DNA of 35,215 nt from Alcaligenaceae bacterium. Its GTDB lineage: Bacteria; Pseudomonadota; Gammaproteobacteria; Burkholderiales; Burkholderiaceae_B. The translations under genes were made by a program, and so were the position numbers. The stretch is from assembly GCA_947380655.1 (NCBI GenBank), contig CANCRX010000030.1:1-35215 (forward strand), given 5' to 3'. Shown here in pieces: positions 24,736 through 33,613 of the stretch (position 1 is the stretch's first letter; each line of letters starts with the position of its first letter). The notes under the pieces are model-generated. The model searched no databases. It was not told where the DNA came from and was given only the letters and a program-made list of their open reading frames with translations.

Positions 24736-27483
24736 TTACTTGATCTGACCGTGGCAAGCTTTGTATTTCTTGCCGCTACCACATGGGCAGGGCTCATTGC
24801 GACCAACTTTAGGCAGAACATTACGAACCGTCACACCGCCTGCCTGAGTGTCCTCAACAGCCGTTTCTGCCTCTTGCGCTTCGTCGTAATCCGAGTGCTC
24901 ATAGGTTACGTTCTGCATGTGTGCTTGAGCGGCAACCTGTTCGGCCTGTTCCACTTGCTCAGGCGACTGGATTCGCACGGTCATCAGCACACGAATCACA
25001 TCATCACGGACCCGATCGAGCATGTCTGAAAACAGTTCAAACGCTTCGCGTTTGTATTCCTGTTTAGGATTCTTTTGCGCGTAACCACGCAAGTGAATGC
25101 CCTGACGCAAATGGTCGAGCGCGGAGAGATGTTCACGCCACTGCGAATCCATCACCTGCAGCATGATTGAGCGTTCAAACTGCGACCACGATTCAGCACC
25201 CACCATTTCAGCTTTCTGGGCATAGGCTCGCTGAGCACCTAGTAAAACTTGCTCAAGCACATCTTCGTCGGTCATGCCTTTTGATGACTGAGCCAAATCC
25301 AACAGAGGCACTTCAACCTGCCACTCGCCTTCGAGTGCCATTTGCAATGCGGGCAAGTCCCACTGCTCTTCGACCGAGCCCTCAGGTACAAATTTCGCAA
25401 CCAGATCGCTCATGGTCGCGTCACGCATACTGTTGACGATATCGTTAATCTCTTGCGCTTCAAGCACCTCATTGCGCTGTGAATACAAGACCTTGCGCTG
25501 ATCGTTGGCGACGTCATCGTATTCGAGCAACTGCTTGCGCACATCAAAGTTACGACCCTCGACTTTTCGCTGAGCCGTTTCGATCGAACGCGACACCATG
25601 CCTGCCTCGATCGGCTCGCCCTCAGGCAGCTTGAGGCGCTCCATAATGCCACGTACGCGATCGCCGGCAAAAATACGCATCAATGGATCTTCGAGCGACA
25701 GATAAAAGCGCGACGAGCCTGGGTCACCTTGACGACCCGCACGACCACGCAACTGGTTATCGATACGGCGTGACTCATGGCGCTCAGTACCAATAATACG
25801 CAAACCACCAGCGGCTTTCACCCGTTCATTGAGTGGCTGCCATTCTTCGCGGATTTTTTCGATACGGATCAACTTATCGGCTTCGCTGAGCGAATCATTG
25901 GCCCGAATATGCTCGATCTGTTTTTCGACGCTTCCACCCAGCACAATATCGGTACCCCGACCAGCCATATTAGTCGCGATCGTAATATTGCCTGGCTTAC
26001 CTGCCTGGGCGACGATCTCTGCTTCGCGCGCATGCTGTTTAGCGTTCAGGACCTCATGGCGCAGACCAGCCTTAACAAGCATGTCTGAGAGCAACTCTGA
26101 GTTTTCAATACTCGTTGTTCCGACCAATACTGGCTGACCGCGTTCTTGACAATCACGAATATCAGCCAGAATCGCGTTAAATTTTTCTGGTGCGGATTTG
26201 AAAATCTGGTCATTCTGATCCGCGCGGATCATAGGACGATTGGTTGGAACGATCACTGTTTCGAGACCGTAGATTTCCTGAAACTCGTATGCTTCTGTAT
26301 CCGCTGTTCCCGTCATGCCAGAAAGCTTTTCGTACATCCGGAAAAAGTTCTGGAATGTGATAGAGGCAAGTGTTTGGTTTTCGAGCTGGATCTTGACGCC
26401 TTCTTTGGCTTCAACGGCCTGATGTAATCCATCAGACCAGCGACGCCCGACCATCAGCCGACCCGTGAATTCATCAACGATCACCACCTCGTCATCCTGA
26501 ACAACGTAATGCTGATCACGATGGAACAGATTGTGACCGCGCAATGCAGCCATGAGGTGATGCATCAATGAAATATTGCGGGGTTCGTACAGTGACTGGC
26601 CCTCAGGCAGCAAACCTAATCTTGTCAGGATCGCCTCAGCCTGCTCATGACCGGATTCTGATAAATGCACCTGGTGATTCTTTTCATCGACCCAGTAGTG
26701 ACCCTCTGGTTCGGGCTCTTGTGGCTTGGGCTCACTCAGCATACGCGTGAGCAACGCAGGTACTGCGTTCATGCGGATGTAAAGTTCTGTATGGTCCTCG
26801 GCCTGTCCTGAAATGATCAGCGGGGTGCGAGCCTCGTCGATCAGGATTGAATCCACCTCATCGACAATTGCATAGACCAAAGACCGTTGGCGCCGGTCCT
26901 CTACGCGATACTCCATGTTGTCGCGCAGATAATCAAAACCAAATTCGTTATTCGTACCGTACGTAATATCTGCACGATAGGCAGCAATTTTTTCATCGTT
27001 CGGCTGCTGAGGGACGACGACGCCAACACTCAAACCGAGGAAGTTATAGAGGCGCCCCATCCACTCTGCATCGCGACGGGCCAGGTAATCGTTGACGGTC
27101 ACAACATGTACACCACGGCCTGGCAAGGCATTGAGGTATACCGGCAAGGTTGCCATCAGGGTTTTACCCTCACCAGTGCGCATTTCGGCGATTTTGCCGC
27201 TATGCAACACCATCCCGCCGACCAACTGCATATCAAAATGGCGCATCCCAAACACACGCTTACCTGCTTCGCGCACGACCGCGAAGGCTTCAGGCAACAA
27301 TTGATCCAGTGTGGCGCCGGCGTTCAATCTTTCACGAAAAGCGACAGTTTGTGCCCGGAGCTCGTCATCAGACAAGGCCTGCATCTGTGGCTCAAGCGCA
27401 TTTATTTGCAGCACTTGGCGGCGTAATTGTTTTAGCAACCGGTCATTACGGGTACCAAAGATTTTTTTAAGCAGAGAAAACAT
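24736..27483 (-). CDS. secA: Preprotein translocase ATPase SecA
   Basis: This 915-residue motor drives protein export through SecYEG. The start is the ATG at 27483, giving the canonical MFSLLKKIFGTRNDR N-terminus; 15 more upstream codons are open but lie outside the family. Walker A is MRTGEGKTL (101-109) and Walker B with the DEAD-like motif is DEVDSILIDEARTPL. The helicase motif GRGTDIVLGG, the RRIDNQLRGRAGRQGDPG region and the C-terminal zinc site EPCPCGSGKKYKACHG, used for SecB and lipid contacts, are all present. It lies downstream of the M23 peptidase gene with an 88-base gap. No SecM-type leader was recognised. Confidence 0.98.
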   Translation of the reverse strand: MFSLLKKIFGTRNDRLLKQLRRQVLQINALEPQMQALSDDELRAQTVAFRERLNAGATLDQLLPEAFAVVREAGKRVFGMRHFDMQLVGGMVLHSGKIAEMRTGEGKTLMATLPVYLNALPGRGVHVVTVNDYLARRDAEWMGRLYNFLGLSVGVVVPQQPNDEKIAAYRADITYGTNNEFGFDYLRDNMEYRVEDRRQRSLVYAIVDEVDSILIDEARTPLIISGQAEDHTELYIRMNAVPALLTRMLSEPKPQEPEPEGHYWVDEKNHQVHLSESGHEQAEAILTRLGLLPEGQSLYEPRNISLMHHLMAALRGHNLFHRDQHYVVQDDEVVIVDEFTGRLMVGRRWSDGLHQAVEAKEGVKIQLENQTLASITFQNFFRMYEKLSGMTGTADTEAYEFQEIYGLETVIVPTNRPMIRADQNDQIFKSAPEKFNAILADIRDCQERGQPVLVGTTSIENSELLSDMLVKAGLRHEVLNAKQHAREAEIVAQAGKPGNITIATNMAGRGTDIVLGGSVEKQIEHIRANDSLSEADKLIRIEKIREEWQPLNERVKAAGGLRIIGTERHESRRIDNQLRGRAGRQGDPGSSRFYLSLEDPLMRIFAGDRVRGIMERLKLPEGEPIEAGMVSRSIETAQRKVEGRNFDVRKQLLEYDDVANDQRKVLYSQRNEVLEAQEINDIVNSMRDATMSDLVAKFVPEGSVEEQWDLPALQMALEGEWQVEVPLLDLAQSSKGMTDEDVLEQVLLGAQRAYAQKAEMVGAESWSQFERSIMLQVMDSQWREHLSALDHLRQGIHLRGYAQKNPKQEYKREAFELFSDMLDRVRDDVIRVLMTVRIQSPEQVEQAEQVAAQAHMQNVTYEHSDYDEAQEAETAVEDTQAGGVTVRNVLPKVGRNEPCPCGSGKKYKACHGQIK

Positions 27484-27571
27484 GCGTATCAGACCCAAGC
27501 AAGCCCATGTTTTGACATGAACCCGCATCTATTAAGGGTTAAGGCAAAATGCTGCCAATTAGCCCTAGAGT

Positions 27572-28579
27572 TTAACGCAGCCGAGGGCGCCACGTCACTG
27601 AAGGGGAGGTCGCGACGCTTTGGATGCCTGGAGCGGGGGTAATTAAGGGCTGTCCAGCCAGAAAAACTCTTGGATCCAGGGCCTTGTCGTCTCGCCGAAC
27701 CTCAAAATGCAGGTGTGGCCCCGTGGACAAGCCCGTTGACCCCACTCGAGCAATCAGTTGGCCACGCGTCACTAACTCCCCCTCTTTAACAAGGATCACT
27801 TTGGCGTGCGCATAACGCGTCATCAGGCCTTCCCCATGATCGATTTCAACCATATTGCCGTAGCCACTATGAACGGTCACAGTTCGAACTACACCTCCAG
27901 TGGCCGCGCGGATCGGTGTGCCTGGTGGGGCACTGAAGTCTAGCCCCTCATGGCGACTCATCTGGCCATTGAAAGGATTACGCCGCCATCCATAAGAAGA
28001 ACTTAAATACGGAAATGACTCAATCGGCATCGCCGTTGGTAACTTTGCAATATTTGCAGCCTGTTGGGTCAAGGTCATATCCAGCAAAGATAGGTGGTCA
28101 TTTTGACGTGCCAGACTGGCTTGAATAATATTGATCTGACGCTCGAGCTCAGAGGTCGGATCCTTACCTGCCTGAACTTCGTTTGGTGCAAAGACATCAT
28201 CCAGAACGATCGTGGCCTCGGGTAATTCGCTCGTCGTTGAAAGATGACTGTCTGGTAGACCAGCGACCTGTGCCACACGACGCCCTAAACCATCGAGTTT
28301 GGTGACGCTTGCCTGAAGCTCACCGACGCGAGCAGCCAACGCTTGCATCGCATAATTATCAGCGCCATGATTTTCCACACCATTGACGGAAAAACCCTGC
28401 GACCAGACCATCCCGTGGGGCTGCGTTTCAGGCTGGGCCGCCCAAATCAGTCGCTGTAAGCCAGCACCAGCAGCCATCGCTGCCGCAAGCAGTACTGCCA
28501 GAGCAACAATCAGCCATCCCGCGCTCAGTGTCAATATTTCCTGTTGACCCGCCCTGGACGGCATAATGATGAGCTTCAT
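27572..28579 (-). CDS. M23-family (LytM/peptidase) cell-wall metallopeptidase
   Basis: This 335-residue envelope protein has one N-terminal transmembrane segment (about residues 21-43), a periplasmic region with a probable short coiled coil (about 80-175), and a C-terminal LytM domain (about 205-315). The zinc site is complete: His210 and Asp214 in SRHEGLDF and His289-x-His291 in GPHLHFEV, so an active endopeptidase on peptidoglycan cross-links is expected rather than an EnvC-type activator. AAGGGA lies 9 bases before the ATG. The gene sits between secA and lpxC on the same strand, and its start is 17 bases from the divergent dciA-like gene. Confidence 0.92.
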   Translation of the reverse strand: MKLIIMPSRAGQQEILTLSAGWLIVALAVLLAAAMAAGAGLQRLIWAAQPETQPHGMVWSQGFSVNGVENHGADNYAMQALAARVGELQASVTKLDGLGRRVAQVAGLPDSHLSTTSELPEATIVLDDVFAPNEVQAGKDPTSELERQINIIQASLARQNDHLSLLDMTLTQQAANIAKLPTAMPIESFPYLSSSYGWRRNPFNGQMSRHEGLDFSAPPGTPIRAATGGVVRTVTVHSGYGNMVEIDHGEGLMTRYAHAKVILVKEGELVTRGQLIARVGSTGLSTGPHLHFEVRRDDKALDPRVFLAGQPLITPAPGIQSVATSPSVTWRPRLR

Positions 28580-28596
28580 AACGTATGATCCCTTAA

Positions 28597-29169
28597 ATGG
28601 TCACTCCCCCAAACCGTCGTCCACGCCACAGCGCAAAATCAACAAGCTCCCATTTGATTGGGTGGTTGGGAAATGACACGCAAGCAGCAAGCGTACTGGC
28701 TACCGCACAATTACATCTAAAAATACGTGCGGCTGTTTCGGCCGCACTGCCTGCCCCCATGCAAGGTGCGTTTGATGTAGTCAAAATTGAAAACAACGCA
28801 CTCACGCTGACTGTTTCGAGTGCCGCTTTTGCTGCAAAGTTCCGTCAACTTGCGCCGCGCGTTACCGCCCATCTCAACGCACTGGGCTGGAACATGACAG
28901 AAATCAAGCTGCGGGTTCAGGGAGGCATCGGCCTCGCTCCTGTGGTTAAACCTCCACGCGAAGCCAGACTTCTCGACCAACAAGATTTAAAGGCCTTTGA
29001 GAATCTGAATCAGCAACTCAGACCCGGACCTCTGGCAGATGCCGTTTCAAAACTGCTCCGACACCATATGCCGACTCAAACAACCACTCACGATAAAGAT
29101 AATATGGTTAGGCCAGTTTCCACTCGTGCTGAAACGCCTGGGGCGCCGCTGCCTGAGAAGTATAAGTAA
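28597..29169 (+). CDS. DciA-like protein (DUF721)
   Basis: This 190-residue protein contains a DUF721 domain at about residues 20-115 (SSHLIGWLGNDTQAASVLATA, then ALTLTVSSAAFAAKFRQLAP and HLNALGWNMTEIKLRVQ). DciA is the ancestral loader or operator of the replicative helicase DnaB in bacteria without DnaC. The C-terminal tail of about 50 residues looks disordered and Pro/Thr rich. It is the only plus-strand gene in the secA-murC block. Its 3' end overlaps the convergent lpxC by 62 bases, and its 5' end is 17 bases from the peptidase start. No ribosome-binding site is obvious before the ATG. Confidence 0.85.
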   Translation: MVTPPNRRPRHSAKSTSSHLIGWLGNDTQAASVLATAQLHLKIRAAVSAALPAPMQGAFDVVKIENNALTLTVSSAAFAAKFRQLAPRVTAHLNALGWNMTEIKLRVQGGIGLAPVVKPPREARLLDQQDLKAFENLNQQLRPGPLADAVSKLLRHHMPTQTTTHDKDNMVRPVSTRAETPGAPLPEKYK

Positions 29170-30031
29170 CCAGTTCCCAGGCATCCTGTTGAGCAAGCAG
29201 CTCACGGGCCAGCTGGTTATTGAGCGCATGGCCTGATTTGCAGGCGACATAACGGGCGACCAGAGGCTTTCCGATCAGATAAAGGTCGCCAACGGCATCC
29301 AGGATCTTGTGTTTCACGAACTCATCGTCATAACGCAAACCATCTGTATTGAGCACACGGTACTCATCCATCACAATCGCGTTATCCAGACTACCGCCAC
29401 GCGCGAGACCCATCGAACGCAACGCTTCGACTTCATTCACAAAACCAAAGGTTCTCGCGCGAGCGATTTCTTTGACATAAGAATTTGCTGCAAAATCAAT
29501 CTCGGCAAAACTGGCTGTTGAATCAATCGCCGGATGCTTGAAATCAATGGAGAACGCTAAAGAAAAACCATCATGCGGTTCAAGGCGCGCCCATTTGGCC
29601 TGATCGCCCTCACCTTCGCGCACTTCAATCGTCTTGAGTACACGTAAAAACTGTTTGGGTCGTGCCTGCTCCTGAATTCCAGCAGAGCGCAACAAATAAA
29701 CAAAGGTTGCGGCGCTTCCATCCATAATTGGCACTTCTTCTGCGGTCAGATCGACATGCAGGTTATCAATTCCTAAACCAGCCAGCGCAGACATCAGGTG
29801 CTCGACCGTCGAGACACGAACATCCCCCACCTGCAGTACAGATGCCATGCGCGTATCAGAGACCATTGCCGCCTGAGCAGGCAGGTCTACGACCTCGGGT
29901 AAATCCACCCGATGAAAAACAATGCCCGTATCTGGTGCGGCTGGGCGCAGCGTCAGTTCAACACGGCGGCCGGAATGCAATCCGACACCGATGGTCTTGA
30001 CGAGATTTTTGATTGTACGTTGCTGAAACAT
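29108..30031 (-). CDS. lpxC: UDP-3-O-acyl-N-acetylglucosamine deacetylase
   Basis: This 307-residue zinc deacetylase catalyses the committed step of lipid A synthesis in the cytoplasm. The ATG at 30031 gives the standard MFQQRTIKNLVKTIGVGLHSG start; an upstream extension of 34 codons is non-homologous. Zinc ligands are His78 in STVEHLMSAL and the HKILDAVGD motif (His and Asp). The EEVPIMDGSA and MDEYRVLNTDGLRYDDEFVKHK blocks are typical. It is the last gene of the division cluster, 174 bases after ftsZ, with hairpins in that gap. Its 3' end overlaps the dciA-like gene on the other strand. Confidence 0.97.
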   Translation of the reverse strand: MFQQRTIKNLVKTIGVGLHSGRRVELTLRPAAPDTGIVFHRVDLPEVVDLPAQAAMVSDTRMASVLQVGDVRVSTVEHLMSALAGLGIDNLHVDLTAEEVPIMDGSAATFVYLLRSAGIQEQARPKQFLRVLKTIEVREGEGDQAKWARLEPHDGFSLAFSIDFKHPAIDSTASFAEIDFAANSYVKEIARARTFGFVNEVEALRSMGLARGGSLDNAIVMDEYRVLNTDGLRYDDEFVKHKILDAVGDLYLIGKPLVARYVACKSGHALNNQLARELLAQQDAWELVTYTSQAAAPQAFQHEWKLA

Positions 30032-30087
30032 AAGGACATTGTACCGCTTTTGGCAATTGTTGCACTGCACATTACACAGACGACAAG

Positions 30088-30113
30088 GCACTCGGACCGG
30101 GGAGTCCGAGTGC
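30088..30113. repeat. Strong hairpin in the ftsZ-lpxC leader
   Basis: GCACTCGGAC (30088-30097) and GTCCGAGTGC (30104-30113) form a perfect 10-base GC-rich stem with a 6-base loop. It lies about 57 bases upstream of the lpxC start on the minus strand. It could attenuate read-through from ftsZ, protect an mRNA end or be part of an lpxC leader. There is no T tract on either side. Confidence 0.5.
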
Positions 30114-30162
30114 TTGCCCAGAGTATTGAACAAACGACCCTGGTTGAGGGAGGAATCACATA

Positions 30163-30195
30163 AAAACTAAATATTTTTTATGAATAATTAGTTTT
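30163..30195 (-). terminator. AT-rich stem-loop after ftsZ, weak terminator candidate
   Basis: On the minus strand AAAACTAA and TTAGTTTT pair (8 bases, extendable by three more after one mismatch), and the downstream arm ends in a short T run. It starts 11 bases after the ftsZ stop. The stem has little GC, so termination would be partial at best. Confidence 0.3.
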
Positions 30196-30205
30196 CTGCT
30201 AATCC

Positions 30206-31375
30206 TTAATCAGCCTGACGACGCAAAAAAGCTGGAATATCGTAATGCTCCATACCGGCCGTTTCCAGTGCGCGAACCTGTTGCGATGCGTTCGAGCGTG
30301 GATTGCGGATCACTGAGGGTACGCCATAGTCAGGTGCATTGCCGTTGGCGACAGGCATATTGTCTGTACCGGTACGCTGCACTTCAACCTGAGCCACATC
30401 AGGAACCAACTGAGGACGGCTCTGCGCGCGGCCCAAGCCCGTTGCGACCACTGTCACACGCAGGTTGTCACCCATCGCATCGTCATAGGCGGTACCAAAA
30501 ATCACAGTCGCATCATCAGAAGCAAAGCTACGGATGTGATCCATAATCGCACGGGTCTCTTTCATTTTCAGCGAACTGCTTGCTGTAATGTTGACCAGCA
30601 CGCCGCGTGCGCCATTGAGATCGACGCCTTCGAGCAGCGGACAAGCGACGGCTTGCTCGGCGGCTACTTTGGCACGATCCGGACCGCTGGCAACAGCAGT
30701 ACCCATCATGGCCTGACCCTGCTCGCCCATGATCGTTTTCACATCTTCGAAGTCAACGTTGACGTTACCTTCGACATTGATGATCTCGGCGATCCCTGCA
30801 CAAGCGTTATGCAACACATCATCCGCTGCCTTAAAGCAATCGGCTTGCGTGGCGTCTTCGTCCATCAGATCGTAGAGGTTTTCGTTCAACACAACGATCA
30901 GTGAATGAACGTGCTTGGACAACTCGTTAATCCCGTCTTCGGACATCTTCAGGCGCTTATTGCCTTCGAATGTAAAAGGCTTGGTGACCACACCAACGGT
31001 CAGAATACCGAGCTCTTTTGCGACTTCTGCGACCACAGGACCAGCACCTGTGCCCGTACCGCCGCCCATACCGGCAGTAATAAACACCATATTGGCGCCA
31101 TTGAGTGCTGCGCGAATTTCTTCGCGTGCAAGCTCAGCACAAGCACGGCCCTGATCAGGCTTGGCACCTGCGCCCAAACCGGTGCGGCCCAGACGGATCT
31201 GAACAGGTGCGTTTGTTGCAGCCAATGCCTGCGCATCGGTGTTGCAGCAAATGAAGTCCACGCCCTGCACACCCGAACGGATCATGTGCGACACGGCGTT
31301 ACCGCCTGCCCCACCCACACCGACTACTTTGATGACGGTACCTTTGTTAGCGGTATCCAACATTTCAAACATCAT
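30206..31375 (-). CDS. ftsZ: Cell division protein FtsZ
   Basis: This 389-residue tubulin-like GTPase forms the division ring. The start is set by GAGGGAG 7 bases before tandem ATG codons at 31375 and 31372. The N-terminal GTPase domain has KVVGVGGAGGNAVSHM, the signature GGGTGTG at 104-110 and the T7 loop region NVDFEDVKTIM. A variable linker follows, and the conserved C-terminal peptide DIPAFLRRQAD binds FtsA and ZipA-type partners. It lies 188 bases downstream of ftsA; the gap has several inverted repeats and may carry ftsZ's own promoter. Confidence 0.98.
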   Translation of the reverse strand: MMFEMLDTANKGTVIKVVGVGGAGGNAVSHMIRSGVQGVDFICCNTDAQALAATNAPVQIRLGRTGLGAGAKPDQGRACAELAREEIRAALNGANMVFITAGMGGGTGTGAGPVVAEVAKELGILTVGVVTKPFTFEGNKRLKMSEDGINELSKHVHSLIVVLNENLYDLMDEDATQADCFKAADDVLHNACAGIAEIINVEGNVNVDFEDVKTIMGEQGQAMMGTAVASGPDRAKVAAEQAVACPLLEGVDLNGARGVLVNITASSSLKMKETRAIMDHIRSFASDDATVIFGTAYDDAMGDNLRVTVVATGLGRAQSRPQLVPDVAQVEVQRTGTDNMPVANGNAPDYGVPSVIRNPRSNASQQVRALETAGMEHYDIPAFLRRQAD

Positions 31376-31390
31376 GATTGACTCCCTCAA

Positions 31391-31563
31391 GTCTTAACTT
31401 ATTAACGTTTCTAAAAGTCCCCAACTACTTTTTAGAAATCGTTTCAAACTCGGCGCCGACGGTGTCCGCATCGGGTTTGAAACGTCTCTCTGACAGACCG
31501 GTCCGTTCAGGATGAACTCGCCCACCTGTATAGCGCAAATATGCGCTAATTCTTCATACTACA
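31391..31563. promoter_or_regulatory. ftsA-ftsZ intergenic region with three to four inverted repeats
   Basis: From the ftsA side there is a perfect 7-base stem TAGCGCA/TGCGCTA with a 4-base loop (31531-31548) and a small GTTCA/TGAAC stem (31505-31517). Then CGTTTCAAAC/GTTTGAAACG (31440-31449 and 31475-31484) extends by three pairs, and TTTCTAAAAGT/ACTTTTTAGAAA (31408-31418 and 31427-31438) has one bulge. The last ends 33 bases before the ftsZ start. None has a strong T tract, so leader structure, RNA processing or protein binding is as likely as termination. Confidence 0.5.
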
Positions 31564-32790
31564 TCAATGCATAAACCACTCTTTCATTTTTGCCATCACA
31601 CCTTTAAAACTACCCGACTGCTGAGATACCTTACGACCACGCAAGCGTTGCATGCGGGCTTCGCCAAGCAATCCCATCACCGTTGAAAAGCGCGGATTTC
31701 GCATCACGTCCGACAAACTTCCATCGTAATCAGGTACTGCAACACGCACAGGCTTCAAGAACACATCTTCCGCTAATTCCACCATGCCTGGTAATAGGGA
31801 TGTACCCCCAGTCAACACAACACCGGAAGACAATAAATCCTCATACCCGGAATCACGAATGACCTGCTGCACCAGTCCGAATAACTCCTCCACACGCGGC
31901 TCGATCACGGCGCCCAAAGCTTGACGCTTGACCTGGCGCGGCCCACGATCACCAAGACCAGGCACTTCAACACTGTCATCGGGGCTCGCCAGCACTTGCT
32001 TAGCGACACCAAAGCGTAGCTTGATGTCCTCCGCATCCGGAGTGGGTGTGCGCAACATCGCTGCTATATCACTTGTGATCTGATCGCCAGCGATCGGCAA
32101 TACCGCAGTATGTCGGATTGCACCGCCGGTATAAATCGCCACATCGGTTGTGCCACCGCCAATATCAACCAACACCACACCGAGTTCTTTTTCATCAGGT
32201 GTCAGGCACGCCAGGCTTGAGGCAAGTGGCTGCAGGATCAGATCCTGCACTTCCAGACCACAACGACGCACACACTTCACAATATTTTGAGCTGCGCTCA
32301 CAGCTCCCGTGACGATATGAACTTTGACTTCCAGGCGTAAACCGCTCATGCCGATCGGCTCACGGATGTCTTCCTGACCGTCGACGATGAACTCTTGCGT
32401 CAGAACGTGCAACACCTGTTGATCGGTCGGGATGTTGACGGCCTTAGCGGTCTCGATCACTCTGGCAACATCGGCCGCAGTGACTTCCTTGTCCTTAACC
32501 GCCACCATTCCACTCGAATTAAAGCTGCGGATGTGATTACCAGCAATACCGGTATACACATCGCGAATTTTGCAATCCGCCATCAGCTCTGCTTCTTCGA
32601 GTGCGCGCTGGATGGAGTTGACGGTCGTCTCAATATTGACCACGACGCCTTTGCGCATCCCGCGCGATTCGTGCTGGCCTAAACCGAGCACTTCAAAACG
32701 TCCCTCAGGCAATATTTCGGCAACCACGGCGACTACTTTGCTGGTGCCGATATCGAGGGCGACGATGAGGTCCTTGATGTCACGTGTCAT
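31564..32790 (-). CDS. ftsA: Cell division protein FtsA
   Basis: This 408-residue actin-like ATPase anchors FtsZ to the membrane and recruits later division proteins. The ATG at 32790 is chosen (MTRDIKDLIVALDIGTSKV); an upstream extension of 16 codons runs into ftsQ. Actin-fold motifs are the phosphate-1 loop ALDIGTSKV, phosphate-2 VLVDIGGGTTDVAIY and the adenosine motif VLTGGTSLLPG. The 1C domain is present (about residues 80-160). The C-terminal amphipathic membrane helix is GVMAKMKEWFMH. It begins 4 bases after the ftsQ stop, so coupled translation is likely. Confidence 0.98.
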   Translation of the reverse strand: MTRDIKDLIVALDIGTSKVVAVVAEILPEGRFEVLGLGQHESRGMRKGVVVNIETTVNSIQRALEEAELMADCKIRDVYTGIAGNHIRSFNSSGMVAVKDKEVTAADVARVIETAKAVNIPTDQQVLHVLTQEFIVDGQEDIREPIGMSGLRLEVKVHIVTGAVSAAQNIVKCVRRCGLEVQDLILQPLASSLACLTPDEKELGVVLVDIGGGTTDVAIYTGGAIRHTAVLPIAGDQITSDIAAMLRTPTPDAEDIKLRFGVAKQVLASPDDSVEVPGLGDRGPRQVKRQALGAVIEPRVEELFGLVQQVIRDSGYEDLLSSGVVLTGGTSLLPGMVELAEDVFLKPVRVAVPDYDGSLSDVMRNPRFSTVMGLLGEARMQRLRGRKVSQQSGSFKGVMAKMKEWFMH

Positions 32791-32794
32791 GGCG

Positions 32795-33601
32795 TTATCG
32801 TTTCTTTTTGAGTTGAGTAGGTTCGGGTAAAGCGGCAAGCGTCAGAGCAAAGCCGGTGGGATAGCGCAGGTCCGCATCGATTACTTTGCGTCCCCCAATT
32901 CGTTGATTCACAGTCGGCCATGCTTGCACGAACCTCTGTATGCGTGCAGCAAAGGGCAACGTACCTTGAATACCTTGTTGCAAATCCGGAGCGTCGGCAC
33001 CCGGATCGCGGCCGAGCTCGAGCGACATCCCGTTGGACAATCTGACTTTCCAGGCATAGCGTTCGCTCAAAGCCAGGCTGCGCACCGTCACGTCCAGAGG
33101 GGCAAACCACCGCTCTAATTCTGCATAGCTGCGAACCACTAGGTTTTCTGTGCCCTCGGGGCCCTCGAATTGAGGTAAATCGACATCGTCGTCTAGCTCG
33201 CCCTGATTGGCCGTAAATACCTGCCCCCAGGTATTGATCATCTGGTTTTCGTTCCAGACTGCAAGGGGCTGTTGCTCTTCGATTGTGACGCGAATCGTGT
33301 TGGGCCATATCCGGCGAACCATCGCGCTGCGTACCCAAGGGGTTTCCGCGAATACCTCTTGCGCTTGGGCCAGCTTCATTGTGAAAAAGTTGCCGGTCAG
33401 CTTGCCGGCGATCGCCAAACGAACTGTTTCGGGTGAAACATAATGCAACGTCGAATTCGGTACAGGCTCGATCTCGACCACTTTGAGCATGAACATCGGA
33501 CGCTGGATAAACCAATACACACCGCCTGCTAGCATAGCCAGCACTGCCAGCACGGCAAGCGTGTTGGCTAAGCGATTGATCGTACGGGCTTCGTTCCACA
33601 C
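32795..33601 (-). CDS. ftsQ: Cell division protein FtsQ
   Basis: This 268-residue bitopic protein has a short cytoplasmic tail, one transmembrane helix (about residues 13-32), a POTRA domain (about 36-105, FMLKVVEIEPVPNSTLHYVS then LTGNFFTMKLAQAQEVF) and a beta domain with VTIEEQQPLAVWN. It joins FtsB and FtsL in the divisome. The start codon is GTG at 33601 with TGGAG 5-6 bases upstream, 12 bases after the ddl stop. The first residues (WNEARTINRLA) agree with betaproteobacterial FtsQ. Confidence 0.96.
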   Translation of the reverse strand: MWNEARTINRLANTLAVLAVLAMLAGGVYWFIQRPMFMLKVVEIEPVPNSTLHYVSPETVRLAIAGKLTGNFFTMKLAQAQEVFAETPWVRSAMVRRIWPNTIRVTIEEQQPLAVWNENQMINTWGQVFTANQGELDDDVDLPQFEGPEGTENLVVRSYAELERWFAPLDVTVRSLALSERYAWKVRLSNGMSLELGRDPGADAPDLQQGIQGTLPFAARIQRFVQAWPTVNQRIGGRKVIDADLRYPTGFALTLAALPEPTQLKKKR

Positions 33602-33613
33602 AAAAAGCTCCAG

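Noticed and set aside
27484..27571. SecM-like arrest leader upstream of secA
   Set aside because: No small open frame with an arrest-like C-terminus fits in the 88 bases; the preceding gene is the M23 peptidase.
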